The notes: generated by a model not told the origin, from the sequence alone. A DNA stretch of 55,982 bases from Rickettsiales bacterium (GCA_017475895.1 JAFVEQ010000033.1:1-55982); one strand, 5' to 3'; positions 17,501-25,805 are shown, counted from the first letter of the stretch. Translations and numbers: made by a program.

Positions 17501-18202
17501 AAACCATATTATTTTGACATTAAAAATGTACTGAAGGTTAAATTTAATAACAACATTAATACTGATTTATTAATAAACGTTGATGATTATGAACTATTAA
17601 ATGGTGCAAATATTGCCATATACGGAAACGAGATTATACAGTTTAAATATGTGATTTTAAATGAAGATGGTACATATTCAATATATGGATTATTAAGGGG
17701 ATTGTTTAATACGGAAACAGAAATAAACAAACATAGTATTTATGATAGATTTGCGATTATAAATGATAACATACCAACTCATGAACTGGATTATAATAGT
17801 ATTGATCTTATACATGATTATAAAGTGGTTAGTGTTGGAGACAATTTTAGTAACTCAAATGATTGTAATTATAAGATAACAGGAACAAATCTAAAACCAT
17901 TCAAACCCTGCCACGTACACTATAAGATTTTCAACAATTATATACATTTTGAATGGTGCGAAAAAGGTAGAGGCTACATAAATTGGATTAGTGGTAGAGA
18001 TTTTGTATCTTTTGAGAGGGTTGAAAAGTATTATCTACAAATATTTGTAAATGGTACAAATATATTTTCCACCTATGTTTACGGTAAGGAATACGACTAT
18101 GAATTTGATAGCACACAATTACAGTTTCCAGTTATTCTAAAATTGTGTCAGGTCAATGATTTGTATGGATTTGGTGACGCCATTGAGGTTAATATTGAAT
18201 AA
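14549..18202 (+). CDS. GTA-type glycoside hydrolase/phage tail protein (solitary)
   Basis: A 1217-residue protein resembling the large tail/host-specificity protein of alphaproteobacterial gene transfer agents (orfg15 type in Rhodobacter capsulatus). The N-terminus has an early tail-like segment (MVYGTNRLAGNIIWVGDVKE near residue 70, then IAICKGEIEKI). A TIM-barrel-like domain spans roughly 300-650, with FLIGNELTG near 431 and WFIEYGFRS near 580 as candidate acid/base and nucleophile positions. A phage-tail domain follows, with LRGLFNTETEI-type segments near 1050. The N-terminal 30 residues are Ala/Asn-rich. It is intact and open over 3.6 kb, but no other tail, capsid or terminase gene is near, so it is a lone relic or a gene kept for another use. 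Confidence 0.85.
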   Translation: MTTFIFTQAINSINTAKNRAINSINTTALGQLYYGNGTKTKKDKITGKLSELSIQVSSYNKIIPMVYGTNRLAGNIIWVGDVKETYNTNTTTVKIGKGQKIKQTSIEYFYHLSFAIAICKGEIEKIENVWADTNLLDLTQYKYRFYSGTDTQEVDPLIEAIEGIGHVSAYKGLCYVVFENFPISEFNNRIPNFIFEITRTNNKNNDETSLEYCVNGINLMPANGSCILSTEVQYRAEKQFLESAVNEGVGTWTILNQNNNSKVADALCSLNQLTEDFKNCEWFVMHNAFFGDSLNIANCSLKPRVEFNVFTEQTYNYGYPIYTRPDVFAVGSKWNRYNTPILGKDENGNFRFSGGTNSDGSILSFFKELKNRNKKTVFCPEILMDIDSTPSQTLLTGTTDDVNDFFVKENGYNEFILHYAELLKDYVDVFLIGNELTGLTVLQDENGNFPAVDNLINLAEQVKDILGNDVKVSYVAGYKEYHSNNYWYNLDNLWGCDYIDFVGINAFFPLTNAPQTEITKNAIKNGWSSGEGYNYITENNIQNEISSEYAYKNIKYWWENVHINPDGVETNWIPRSKKIWFIEYGFRSIDGATNEPYKRVGELPKYSGGDSNFYAQRNAIEATNEFFKNSEYVENMFVYYWDLRPYPFFPNKTDIWADGVNWEYDYCLNGKTGISNAKVSINQLFNDADLNADLIEDIDVDEFVDGFVINNSMTVMDVIQILQKVYFFDCVENDGKISFISNRSSGLDNDDTVTIYEGELLPMDDNNYIVVNTINNSELPKRIDLIFLDKNNDYDAKSVYAERTGIVSDRREIETLPVVLDESRARNIVETLLYSTWLEKNTFNFIIPMKYVYINPADVVKLQIQNNVYTLKIINLKIEDNTIKVVATIFDNTIYHYQSTITLNNNITLVQDVGKTKFEILEIPAINHNMLESIHLFFLITNELNSWNGATLYFSNNNKKSYKFFNETKVLSTVGVVLNEPEIVKPYYFDIKNVLKVKFNNNINTDLLINVDDYELLNGANIAIYGNEIIQFKYVILNEDGTYSIYGLLRGLFNTETEINKHSIYDRFAIINDNIPTHELDYNSIDLIHDYKVVSVGDNFSNSNDCNYKITGTNLKPFKPCHVHYKIFNNYIHFEWCEKGRGYINWISGRDFVSFERVEKYYLQIFVNGTNIFSTYVYGKEYDYEFDSTQLQFPVILKLCQVNDLYGFGDAIEVNIE

Positions 18203-18272
18203 TTTTTCTGTTGAAAAAAAAATAACACAACAGTAAACTTCAGTTAAGTTAATGATTTAAGATAGTAACTTA

Positions 18273-18887
18273 ATGACATACGTATACTATGAAGACGACT
18301 TACCGGACGGTTTAGATTTAGGAAAAGAGGTAGCCATTGATACAGAAGCACTGGGATTAAACAATTTTAGAGACAGATTGTGTTTAATACAATTTTGTTC
18401 CGGTGATGGTGTAGCACATTTAGTTCATTTCAACAGCAAAAGTAGCTATGAAGCGCCAAATGTTAAAAAATTACTTCAGGATAAAGATGTATTGAAAATT
18501 TTTCATTTTGCTAGATTCGATTTAGCAATTCTGCAAAAAACCTTCAATATAGAAATTGAAAATATATATTGCACTAAAATTGCCTCAAAAATTGCTAGAA
18601 CATACACAGATACGCACGGATTAAAGGTTCTAATTAAGGAATTTTTTAACATTGATATTTCTAAAAAGGAACAGAGCTCCTATTGGGGTGATAACATCAC
18701 CGAAGAGCAATTAAAGTATGCTTCGAATGACGTTCTCTTTCTACATAAAATAAAAGAAAAGCTAGATAAAATTTTGGAGAATGAAGGTAGAAAACAACTG
18801 GCGGTTGACTGTTTTAAATTTTTGCCCACAAGAGTAAGGCTTGATCTGATGGGTTGGCTCGACGTGGATATTTTTAGTCATCAATAG
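18273..18887 (+). CDS. rnd: Ribonuclease D (short alphaproteobacterial form)
   Basis: A 204-residue DEDDy 3'-5' exoribonuclease. Exo I is AIDTEALGLN near residue 22 (Asp and Glu), Exo II is IFHFARFDLAIL near 75, and Exo III is YASNDVLFLHKI near 150 (Tyr and Asp). It lacks the HRDC domains of the long E. coli enzyme, as is usual in alphaproteobacteria. It trims the 3' ends of tRNA precursors and other structured RNAs. It is followed after 8 bases by the UDG-like gene, so the two are probably co-transcribed. Confidence 0.93.
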   Translation: MTYVYYEDDLPDGLDLGKEVAIDTEALGLNNFRDRLCLIQFCSGDGVAHLVHFNSKSSYEAPNVKKLLQDKDVLKIFHFARFDLAILQKTFNIEIENIYCTKIASKIARTYTDTHGLKVLIKEFFNIDISKKEQSSYWGDNITEEQLKYASNDVLFLHKIKEKLDKILENEGRKQLAVDCFKFLPTRVRLDLMGWLDVDIFSHQ

Positions 18888-18895
18888 CTATAATT

Positions 18896-19687
18896 ATGAA
18901 AGAGGATTTGGTTGTACTGTTAGAGTGGCTCAATGCCAATGGTGTAAGCGATATATTCAATGAACAGGTTGCAGATGATACAGTAAATACAGCCAACAGG
19001 CCCAAGACCCTAAATGGTTTTGTGAAAGCATTGGCGGAACAACAGAAGGAAATAAAACATCTAAATCCTATATTCTGTGAAATTAATAAAATAAGAGGTT
19101 ACGCCGACCAAATAAACGATATAGATTCCATAACTGAATTCATTAAAAATTCAGACATCTACGATAACTTTAGAAAAAGTGCCACAAATACGGTTATTTT
19201 AAACGGCAATAAAAAATCGAAAATATTGGTAATAAACGATTTACCTAACGATGACGACGATATAAACGGAGAAGTTGTTAGCGGTGACGGTGGATTATTA
19301 CTGCAGAGTATGTTGAAGTCAATAGATATCAGTGGCAATGACTATTGTCTATTAAATAGTTTTTTTTGGAGATTACCAGGTAACAGAACACCAATAAAAG
19401 AGGAATTGGAAGTATGTAAACCATTTGTGGAAAAACTTATTCACCTAATAGATCCGAAATTAATCATATTCACCGGCAACTATTCCATATCTACCATTTT
19501 TGAAAACAATAAAACTTTAATAAGCCTAAGAGGAAAGTTTGCCGACTATACAAATTGTTACATGAGAAATAGTATAAAAATAACAGCAACATACGGGGCA
19601 AATTTTCTTCTCAAAAATAAAGCTAAAAAAAGAGATGTATGGCACGATCTGCTGGAAATAAGAAACTTTCTGGATCAGATTGAATAG
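18896..19687 (+). CDS. Family 4-type uracil-DNA glycosylase homologue lacking key residues
   Basis: The 263-residue protein follows the alphaproteobacterial UDG pattern through RLPGNRTPIKEELEVCKPF near 159-177, IHLIDPKLIIFTG near 182-194 and LRGKF near 211. However, the first motif (usually GEAPG) reads NDLPN at 114-118, and the motif usually HPxYLL reads GANFLL at 234-239. The active-site His is thus gone, and the four Cys of the Fe-S cluster are not seen at their usual places. It probably does not excise uracil in the normal way; binding or another role is possible. It follows rnd by 8 bases and meets the TMEM43-like gene tail to tail with a short overlap. Confidence 0.75.
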   Translation: MKEDLVVLLEWLNANGVSDIFNEQVADDTVNTANRPKTLNGFVKALAEQQKEIKHLNPIFCEINKIRGYADQINDIDSITEFIKNSDIYDNFRKSATNTVILNGNKKSKILVINDLPNDDDDINGEVVSGDGGLLLQSMLKSIDISGNDYCLLNSFFWRLPGNRTPIKEELEVCKPFVEKLIHLIDPKLIIFTGNYSISTIFENNKTLISLRGKFADYTNCYMRNSIKITATYGANFLLKNKAKKRDVWHDLLEIRNFLDQIE

Positions 19688-20742
19688 TAGTCAATATTTT
19701 TTGCTATAATCAATAGTGCAATCGGCACGGCTATAAAGTAAGTATAGTGGACTGATATTAATAACACAATCGATACTACACACATTGTATTAAAATTACT
19801 CCATCTGGAGTACACAAGATATTCATTAAAAAAAGGCACTCTTTTTAATGTAAATGTTTTGTGGATTCGTAATTTATATAAAATAAACGATGTAACAAAA
19901 ATTATTAAACTTATTATTACAATAATTACAGACAAAAAACGCAGTTTTCGTATAATTAAAAACTTATTATTGATACTTTTGTCAAATTCCACTAAAATAA
20001 AGTCATCATAGGGCACGATTTTTTTATCCTTCACGGCACCCAATGCCAGCACATTTTTTGGATTAAATACCCTGTATTTGATGATGTTATCACAAATTTC
20101 TGGCTTTTCTATATCCTTACTATTTGTTAATATGTTATTGTAGGCGATAAACTTATCTCTACTTTTAACTACTGTGCTTTTGTTCATCGATGAAACATAA
20201 TAATCTAGATCAATGTGACCACTATCATCATTTTCCTGTTCCACATTTATCTTTTTTACTTTCTTCTTTATAATTGTGCCATAAATAACGGTTCCATCTT
20301 TAAATTCAACATCCTTGAAGTGTATTTTGTTGGAAAAATACTTTTTATCCAGAAAATAGCCATTTTGTTTTGTTACTATTTTATCGACTAGAAAATATTT
20401 ATTTTGGTAAGTGTTTTTTTCACCACAACTATTGTTTTTTGATCTATCATAAAAAGCAGTTGAATCCACTGGCTCCTCAACCCACTTCTTGAAGTAACTG
20501 TAAACATACCTGTTTTTATCCTCTAAAAATTCTTTATTTTCCACCCACTGGTATATCTTAACTTGTCTTTCTACTCCCAAAACATCGTTAAAGCCTGTTA
20601 GCTCATCTTTATAGTTGGTAACGTTTGCTATTTTGTCGCTAATGATTCCATTTTCCATTATGTACATTTCAGTTTCCGCTCTGTCAATGGTTACCCTCAG
20701 ACACATCTCTAATAGTGGTATTAGGGCAATTAAAAAAAACAT
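19675..20742 (-). CDS. TMEM43 family membrane protein
   Basis: A 355-residue protein with an N-terminal hydrophobic segment (about 1-12 in the ATG form, but hydrophobic codons also precede it), a large hydrophilic middle region (about 30-270) and C-terminal membrane helices (about 270-300 and 320-350). This pattern and the N-terminal ETEMYIMENG-like segment resemble TMEM43/DUF1625 proteins, known in eukaryotes and many bacteria but of unknown bacterial function. The middle region would face the periplasm or cytoplasm depending on orientation. No good Shine-Dalgarno precedes the ATG at 20742. An in-frame TAG lies eleven codons before it, so the start is uncertain. Identification is moderate. 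Confidence 0.6.
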   Translation of the reverse strand: MFFLIALIPLLEMCLRVTIDRAETEMYIMENGIISDKIANVTNYKDELTGFNDVLGVERQVKIYQWVENKEFLEDKNRYVYSYFKKWVEEPVDSTAFYDRSKNNSCGEKNTYQNKYFLVDKIVTKQNGYFLDKKYFSNKIHFKDVEFKDGTVIYGTIIKKKVKKINVEQENDDSGHIDLDYYVSSMNKSTVVKSRDKFIAYNNILTNSKDIEKPEICDNIIKYRVFNPKNVLALGAVKDKKIVPYDDFILVEFDKSINNKFLIIRKLRFLSVIIVIISLIIFVTSFILYKLRIHKTFTLKRVPFFNEYLVYSRWSNFNTMCVVSIVLLISVHYTYFIAVPIALLIIAKNIDYYSI

Positions 20743-20854
20743 TGATAGGGCAAAAACTATTTTTTTAATCTTCTAAACACTTGTTGGCACTGTGGCTACA
20801 GTAACTATTTTTCCCAATCAAATCAATAAAAACGGATTTAATAATAAATATGAA

Positions 20855-22309
20855 TTATGCTTTGTTTAAAAGTTTTAATAATTCATTCTTCAGTTGTAAA
20901 TATTTCTCCTCTGAACCATAACCCATTTCTATTTTATAGGATTCCTTATCTAAATTTATTCTCGCTCTGTCAACATCCGAAATGTTATTGGATTTTCTAG
21001 CGACAACCAATTCTTTTAAATTATCCTTAAGGAACTTTTTGTTATAACCGGTAAAATCGTCGAAAGGAATTTTTACAATCATTTCAAGTCCGGAATTAAC
21101 TTCTCTTAATTCCTCATCGTTTTCAGAGTTCACAAGCTTTGTAACCGTAAGTTTTATATTTTCACCAGCTGGTGTTATAAATTCCAACTCATCCCCCAAA
21201 ACAGTTTTATTTTTTACTAGGTAATATACAAAATTATCATCTGTTTTCGTTATATAGCCAGCAAATTCAAACTCACTTGTGGATTTTGTACTATCATAGT
21301 TGTTGGCAAAATGCTCAAGATCTCCATCAGCAAAAGCTAAACTGAAGCCACGATTTGATATTGTGTACAGTTCACTTAAATAATCTTCTGCTTTCCAGTT
21401 TTTAGGATCGCTAATATAGTCATCTATTGCCCTTCTATAGGTTTTTGCCACCAAAGCTACATAATATTGGGTTTTGTTCCTGCCCTCTACTTTTAGACAA
21501 TCAATTCCAGCATTCACAAAGTCTGGTATTTTTGGTAATAAACACAAGTCTTTTGAATTTAAAATATTGGCCATATGCTCCGTTTCAACCACCTCCAGCA
21601 GATCCCCCGGTCTGTGTTCCTCTTCTATTAGAAACTCAAATAGATCCCTATTGTTCTCATTTATTTCTATTTCCTTTAGTGTTCCATCCTTAAGTTTTAT
21701 GTGTAATTTGTACAGCCATCTGCAACAGTGGGCACATTTTCCCTGATTTGCCCCCCTATTCGCTAAAAAATTTGATAGTAAACACCTACCAGAGTAGGAC
21801 ATGCACATAGAACCATGCAAAAATGTCTCAATTTTAACATCGGGACATTTTTCCTTTATTATCTTCATATCTTCAATAGAAACCTCTCTGGCCAAAACTG
21901 TCATTTTTGCTCCAAGATTTTTCCAAAATTCTACAGCCTTCCAAGATGTTATACTGGACTGTGTGGATGCATGTAGATTCAATTCTGGCGCATTTTCTCT
22001 AAGATACATAAAAATTGCCGGATCAGCCACAATAACACCATGCGGTTGTATCTCCCTTAAGGTTTTAACAAATTCTGGCAATCTTTCTAGATCTTTATTG
22101 TGAGCAAACAGATTTAATGTTAAATAAACTCTTTTACCCAGCTGTTTAGCAAGCTCCACACCTTCTTTGACCTCCTCGATGGTAAATTGTGATTTTGCTC
22201 GCAAAGACATACTTGGAGTTCCACAATATACAGCATCTGCCCCATATAGAAAGGCCGTTTTCATTCTTTCAAAAGATCCAGCTGGCAATAGCAGTTCCGG
22301 TTTTTTCAT
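20855..22309 (-). CDS. U32 family peptidase / tRNA-hydroxylation-type protein
   Basis: A 484-residue protein with MKKPELLLPAGSFERMKTA at the start and the U32 signature near residue 160-190: FLHGSMCMSYSGRCLLSNFL followed by GKCAHCCRWLY, so the conserved Cys cluster is present. Proteins of this family (TrhP/YegQ, RlhA/YdcP) are now linked to hydroxylation of uridine in tRNA or cytidine in 23S rRNA; the length fits the TrhP group best, which I cannot prove. Older annotation as a collagenase is less likely. It diverges from the nitrilase-like gene. Confidence 0.9.
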   Translation of the reverse strand: MKKPELLLPAGSFERMKTAFLYGADAVYCGTPSMSLRAKSQFTIEEVKEGVELAKQLGKRVYLTLNLFAHNKDLERLPEFVKTLREIQPHGVIVADPAIFMYLRENAPELNLHASTQSSITSWKAVEFWKNLGAKMTVLAREVSIEDMKIIKEKCPDVKIETFLHGSMCMSYSGRCLLSNFLANRGANQGKCAHCCRWLYKLHIKLKDGTLKEIEINENNRDLFEFLIEEEHRPGDLLEVVETEHMANILNSKDLCLLPKIPDFVNAGIDCLKVEGRNKTQYYVALVAKTYRRAIDDYISDPKNWKAEDYLSELYTISNRGFSLAFADGDLEHFANNYDSTKSTSEFEFAGYITKTDDNFVYYLVKNKTVLGDELEFITPAGENIKLTVTKLVNSENDEELREVNSGLEMIVKIPFDDFTGYNKKFLKDNLKELVVARKSNNISDVDRARINLDKESYKIEMGYGSEEKYLQLKNELLKLLNKA

Positions 22310-22425
22310 GTGTGTGTTTCTGTTATTATAGTTGTTAATATGCTATAATACCGTATATTTTTTTCAAGTTTTATATTGAAAAAAACAATTTAATTGATAC
22401 CATTTTAAAAAATAATGTGTGTTTT

Positions 22426-23469
22426 ATGAAGTTAGGTTTTGCAAGACTTTATGTAAAAAACGGCGACGTTGAATATAATTATAGTAACATAGAAAAGTTT
22501 TACAGAAAAGCATTAGGAAAAGATCTTGATATGGTTATTTTTCCCAGATTATCGTTGAGTGGATTAAATGTGGGTGATAATTTTTTAGATATAAATTTTT
22601 TGGAAAAAAATATTGATTATCTCGCTAAAATAATAGATTTAACTATTGGTGAAAGAACAAAAATTACAATGGGTGAACTATACTATGAAAAGGAGTATCA
22701 GGAAAACAATAATATTTACAAAAATTTGCTGATGGATTCTGTATTTTTCATTGACAATGGTTATGTGGATACAATCTCCTCTAGAAAGGTAATAGATAAA
22801 TTGAATATACTGAATGACTATAGATATTTTGATAAAGATACAGTGCTAAAACAAATAAACTACAACAAAAAGAAATTTGCTGTGTTAATATCGGATGATA
22901 TATTTTCTAACTTTAATGTTTTTTTAACAAGTGACAATAGACCAAATTATATTTTATGTTTTGATACATCCATCAGAGATATTGATTTTGTTAAAAAACA
23001 CCTGATAAAACTTGCTAAATTTGCAAATAGTCCAGTTTTCTACATTAATACATCAGGTGCATATAAAAACATATATTTTAGAGGTGATGTTATTCTGATA
23101 AACGAAGATTTTGAGATTGTTTATCATGATATATATAAAAAAGATGAAATACTACAATTTGATATAGATTGCGAGGATGGTAGCGAGTTGTTTATACCAA
23201 AATTAGAAAATACGTCTAAAAAAAATTATGACATTTCACATCTACTGCAAAAAATTGGTGAAAATGTTAATATCGATGATTTTACTAAGGATGATATAAA
23301 AAATATTTTAAAAAATAAAAATTTAAAATGTTTCACATTTAATAGCAACAATAGTTACGACGTTAATTACATTGATGTCGGTAAACATATTGATGGTGCT
23401 TTATATGATAAATTAAATGATGAAGAAAAAAGCAATTTGAAATGTCACATTTTAAATTTAGATCTATAG
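22426..23469 (+). CDS. Nitrilase-superfamily protein like the NadE amidase domain, catalytic residues lost
   Basis: A 347-residue protein starting at the ATG at 22426; a GTG at 22417 would only add three residues. The N-terminal 250 residues follow the carbon-nitrogen hydrolase fold as in the glutaminase domain of NAD synthetase: VIFPRLSLSGL near 38-47, a Lys- and Tyr-rich KLNILNDYRYFD near 125-136, and FAVLISDDIF near 151-160. In active relatives these read FPELxxxGY, with a catalytic Lys before LPNY, and CED. Here the catalytic Glu is Arg41 and the Cys is Ser156, so amide hydrolysis is not expected. There is no ATP-dependent synthetase domain, and the last 90 residues are unrecognised. Lys, Asp and Asn are abundant. 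Confidence 0.65.
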   Translation: MKLGFARLYVKNGDVEYNYSNIEKFYRKALGKDLDMVIFPRLSLSGLNVGDNFLDINFLEKNIDYLAKIIDLTIGERTKITMGELYYEKEYQENNNIYKNLLMDSVFFIDNGYVDTISSRKVIDKLNILNDYRYFDKDTVLKQINYNKKKFAVLISDDIFSNFNVFLTSDNRPNYILCFDTSIRDIDFVKKHLIKLAKFANSPVFYINTSGAYKNIYFRGDVILINEDFEIVYHDIYKKDEILQFDIDCEDGSELFIPKLENTSKKNYDISHLLQKIGENVNIDDFTKDDIKNILKNKNLKCFTFNSNNSYDVNYIDVGKHIDGALYDKLNDEEKSNLKCHILNLDL

Positions 23470-23558
23470 CTATCATAAAAATAGGTAAAATTAAAAATCT
23501 ATTGACATATTTATAGCAAAAATCTAACATTATACAAGATAACCATATTGCATATAAC

Positions 23559-24347
23559 ATGTTTATTTCAATATTAATACTTTTCATAGTAATATTCTCC
23601 AATTCAACCTATGGATATACCGTAAAATCAAATATAGAACTACAATTTTACAAAGATTATGTATTTTCAAACAAATTAAATTTAAATATCAACACTGATG
23701 TATTTGACAGCTACAACATCGGTGGAAACATTTCAAAAAATTCAATGGATGGCGATACAGTGGTGGATATATTGAATAACATAAATAACTATAAAATGCA
23801 CCTAAATTCAATACAAACAGACAATGACAACTATTTTTACAATATATATATCACAAAATATTTTAATATGAAGGACAATATGTTAGCTTTAACACTGTTA
23901 TACAGAAATGTAATTGAATACAATGAACTGTTAAAGTTTACGTACGCTGATGTATATAAATCAATTATGTTTGGATTTAACTATTTTAAAAATGATATAC
24001 CAGTACCCATTAACGTATTTACTTATTTTTCAAAAAATATCAACGGCATCAAGGATAATTTACTTATGGGAATTGGTACAAACTATAAATTTAATGATAC
24101 ATTATCGTTTTACTTTGAATACAGTTATTTTAGAGATATAAGTGATAAAGATACCGTCGCATTAATTTTACAAGACATATATCTATATTTTGTAGATGTG
24201 GATGTATTGTTATATAAAGCACATAATTTTAAATTAGTCACCACCGTTGATTTCAACAAAGTAACAAAAGTTGATTTAACTCTCGGCTATTCTATAGCTG
24301 ATAGATACAGTAATAACGCATATTTTAATGTAAGTATAAAACTATAA
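23559..24347 (+). CDS. Predicted outer-membrane beta-barrel protein
   Basis: The 262-residue protein begins with a signal peptide (MFISILILFIVIFSNSTYGY, likely cut after about residue 18). The rest is a run of short alternating beta-like strands with aromatic residues, ending in AYFNVSIKL, a pattern like the final strand of outer-membrane barrels. No family was recognised. TTGACA at 23502-23507 could be a -35 box, but the -10 is weak. It is probably a lineage-specific barrel; this is inference. Confidence 0.65.
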   Translation: MFISILILFIVIFSNSTYGYTVKSNIELQFYKDYVFSNKLNLNINTDVFDSYNIGGNISKNSMDGDTVVDILNNINNYKMHLNSIQTDNDNYFYNIYITKYFNMKDNMLALTLLYRNVIEYNELLKFTYADVYKSIMFGFNYFKNDIPVPINVFTYFSKNINGIKDNLLMGIGTNYKFNDTLSFYFEYSYFRDISDKDTVALILQDIYLYFVDVDVLLYKAHNFKLVTTVDFNKVTKVDLTLGYSIADRYSNNAYFNVSIKL

Positions 24348-24348
24348 A

Positions 24349-24933
24349 CTAAATTAAAAGTCCGTCATCATTCCACAAACCAAACATCTTGTTTTGCTCG
24401 GAATTTTCTATAAGTTTGGCTATGCGTTTTTCAAAAACTTCCCTACTAATCTTTTTCTTATCACGTTGGACTGTGTCAATACGAACACGTTGATATAAAG
24501 GTGGAAATTTACAAAAGTTGTTCCATGCGGTTGGATTGTTATGAAAAGCTAAAACAATATCTTCATCAATAGTAAACTGTTTAGCATTGGACAACGCTTC
24601 TTCACCAGCCTCCGTCATAAGTCCCAACTCTTTAAGTCGTTTTGCTCTGGCCTTATTTAGTTCTGACCAGGGGCTATTTCTTTTACGCTTTGAAAGTCTT
24701 TGAAGATGTTGTCCATTTTTATATGTTCTACATGTGCTATCAATCCAACCAAAACATAGCGCTTCCTCCACCACATCCAAATAGGATAGCTCACCTTCTG
24801 AATTTATTTTTCCCCTCCGACAAACAACCCAGCAAACATCTTCGGTTTTTGCATATTGTTTAAACCACAAACGAAGTTCAGCCCTGTTTTTGACCTCTAT
24901 TGGTTGTGCATTAACAGATTGTTTTCTTAACAT
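24349..24933 (-). CDS. YdeI/OmdA-family protein
   Basis: A 194-residue protein with the YdeI family layout: LWFKQYAKTEDVCWVVCRRG near 28-47, YLDVVEEALCFGWIDSTCRTY near 51-71, then RLSKRKRNSPWSELNKARAKRL, and a C-terminal domain that may start near 130. Family members have been linked in some bacteria to tolerance of cationic peptides or bacteriocins, but the biochemical activity is unknown. It has more Trp, Cys and Arg than its neighbours. It starts 33 bases after the 3' end of tRNA-Gln on the same strand, a position compatible with acquisition by transfer, though no attachment site was seen. Confidence 0.8.
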   Translation of the reverse strand: MLRKQSVNAQPIEVKNRAELRLWFKQYAKTEDVCWVVCRRGKINSEGELSYLDVVEEALCFGWIDSTCRTYKNGQHLQRLSKRKRNSPWSELNKARAKRLKELGLMTEAGEEALSNAKQFTIDEDIVLAFHNNPTAWNNFCKFPPLYQRVRIDTVQRDKKKISREVFEKRIAKLIENSEQNKMFGLWNDDGLLI

Positions 24934-24966
24934 AAAGGTGTAATACTAAAAAAACGCAACAAAACT

Positions 24967-25040
24967 TGGCTGCCGTACCAGGACTCGAACCTAGATAAAC
25001 AGAATCAGAATCTGTTGTCCTACCATTAGACGATACGGCA
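24967..25040 (-). tRNA. tRNA-Gln (anticodon CUG)
   Basis: On the minus strand the 74-base gene folds as a cloverleaf: acceptor TGCCGTA pairs with TACGGCA, the D-arm contains CTAATGGTAGG, the anticodon arm is ACAGA-TTCTGAT-TCTGT with anticodon CTG, and the T-arm contains GGTTCGAGTCC. The discriminator is G and the CCA end is encoded. The 5' end abuts the rluB stop codon directly, so the two are probably co-transcribed and the tRNA is cut out by RNase P. Confidence 0.95.
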
Positions 25041-25781
25041 CTATAATTTGATCTTCACCTTGTTTCCGATAGCATCTTTTATAGCTCGTTTGTTGACAGG
25101 TTTTATAGCACCTGATGGCAACCTACCAAGATGAAATGGACCAAATGAAGTTCTAATTAATCTAATAACTTTTAAATTAAAATGTTCCATAATTTTTCGA
25201 ACCTCTCTATTTTTACCTTCCGTTATAACAACTCTCAACCACGTGTTAGTCGTGTTACTTTCCTTCTCGATGGATATCTTAACAGGAGCGTACTTCATGC
25301 CATCAATTACAACTCCCTTTTGGGCCAGTTTTTCAAAGTCAATCCTATCAAGAAAACCATGGACTTTAACTCTATATTGTCTAGACCATGCAGTTGATGG
25401 ATGTGATATGTATCTAGCCACATCCCCATTATTTGTCAGAATCAACAGACCCTCAGTATCCATATCAAGTCTACCAACCGTTATAACACGAGGTAGGGAC
25501 TTTGGTAAAATATCATAGATGGTTTTTCTATTTTTCGGATCGCTATTGGTAACAATGTAACCCTTCGGCTTGTTAAAAAGCCATATTCTGGTTTCTTTTT
25601 GTCTACTCAATAGCTTATTATGGATTTTTATGGACTGATCGGTTATGTTTATAGCTGGGGTCGTTATGACCTCACCATTAACCTTGACCTCTCCGGCAAG
25701 TATCAACCTTTCGGCATCCCGTCTGGAGCAGTAGCCACTGTTTGCTATAACCTTCGCGATTCTTTCCCCTTTGTTTTCCAT
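25041..25781 (-). CDS. rluB: Pseudouridine synthase, RsuA/RluB family
   Basis: A 246-residue protein with an N-terminal S4 RNA-binding domain (RIAKVIANSGYCSRRDAERLI near 7-27) and the synthase domain. The catalytic motif is GRLDMDTEGLLILTNNG near 102, with Asp as nucleophile. The C-terminal part has EGKNREVRKIMEHFNLKVIRLIR, typical of the large-subunit RluB/RluE/RluF-type group. It likely makes pseudouridine in 23S rRNA, but the exact site is inferred. The gene is immediately upstream of tRNA-Gln and has a promoter candidate. Confidence 0.9.
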   Translation of the reverse strand: MENKGERIAKVIANSGYCSRRDAERLILAGEVKVNGEVITTPAINITDQSIKIHNKLLSRQKETRIWLFNKPKGYIVTNSDPKNRKTIYDILPKSLPRVITVGRLDMDTEGLLILTNNGDVARYISHPSTAWSRQYRVKVHGFLDRIDFEKLAQKGVVIDGMKYAPVKISIEKESNTTNTWLRVVITEGKNREVRKIMEHFNLKVIRLIRTSFGPFHLGRLPSGAIKPVNKRAIKDAIGNKVKIKL

Positions 25782-25805
25782 TTTAAAATAAAAATTACCG
25801 ATTAG

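Noticed and set aside
20743..20854. Short Cys-containing ORF in the gap before the TMEM43-like gene
   Set aside because: It lacks a proper start codon and ribosome binding site and is too short to support.
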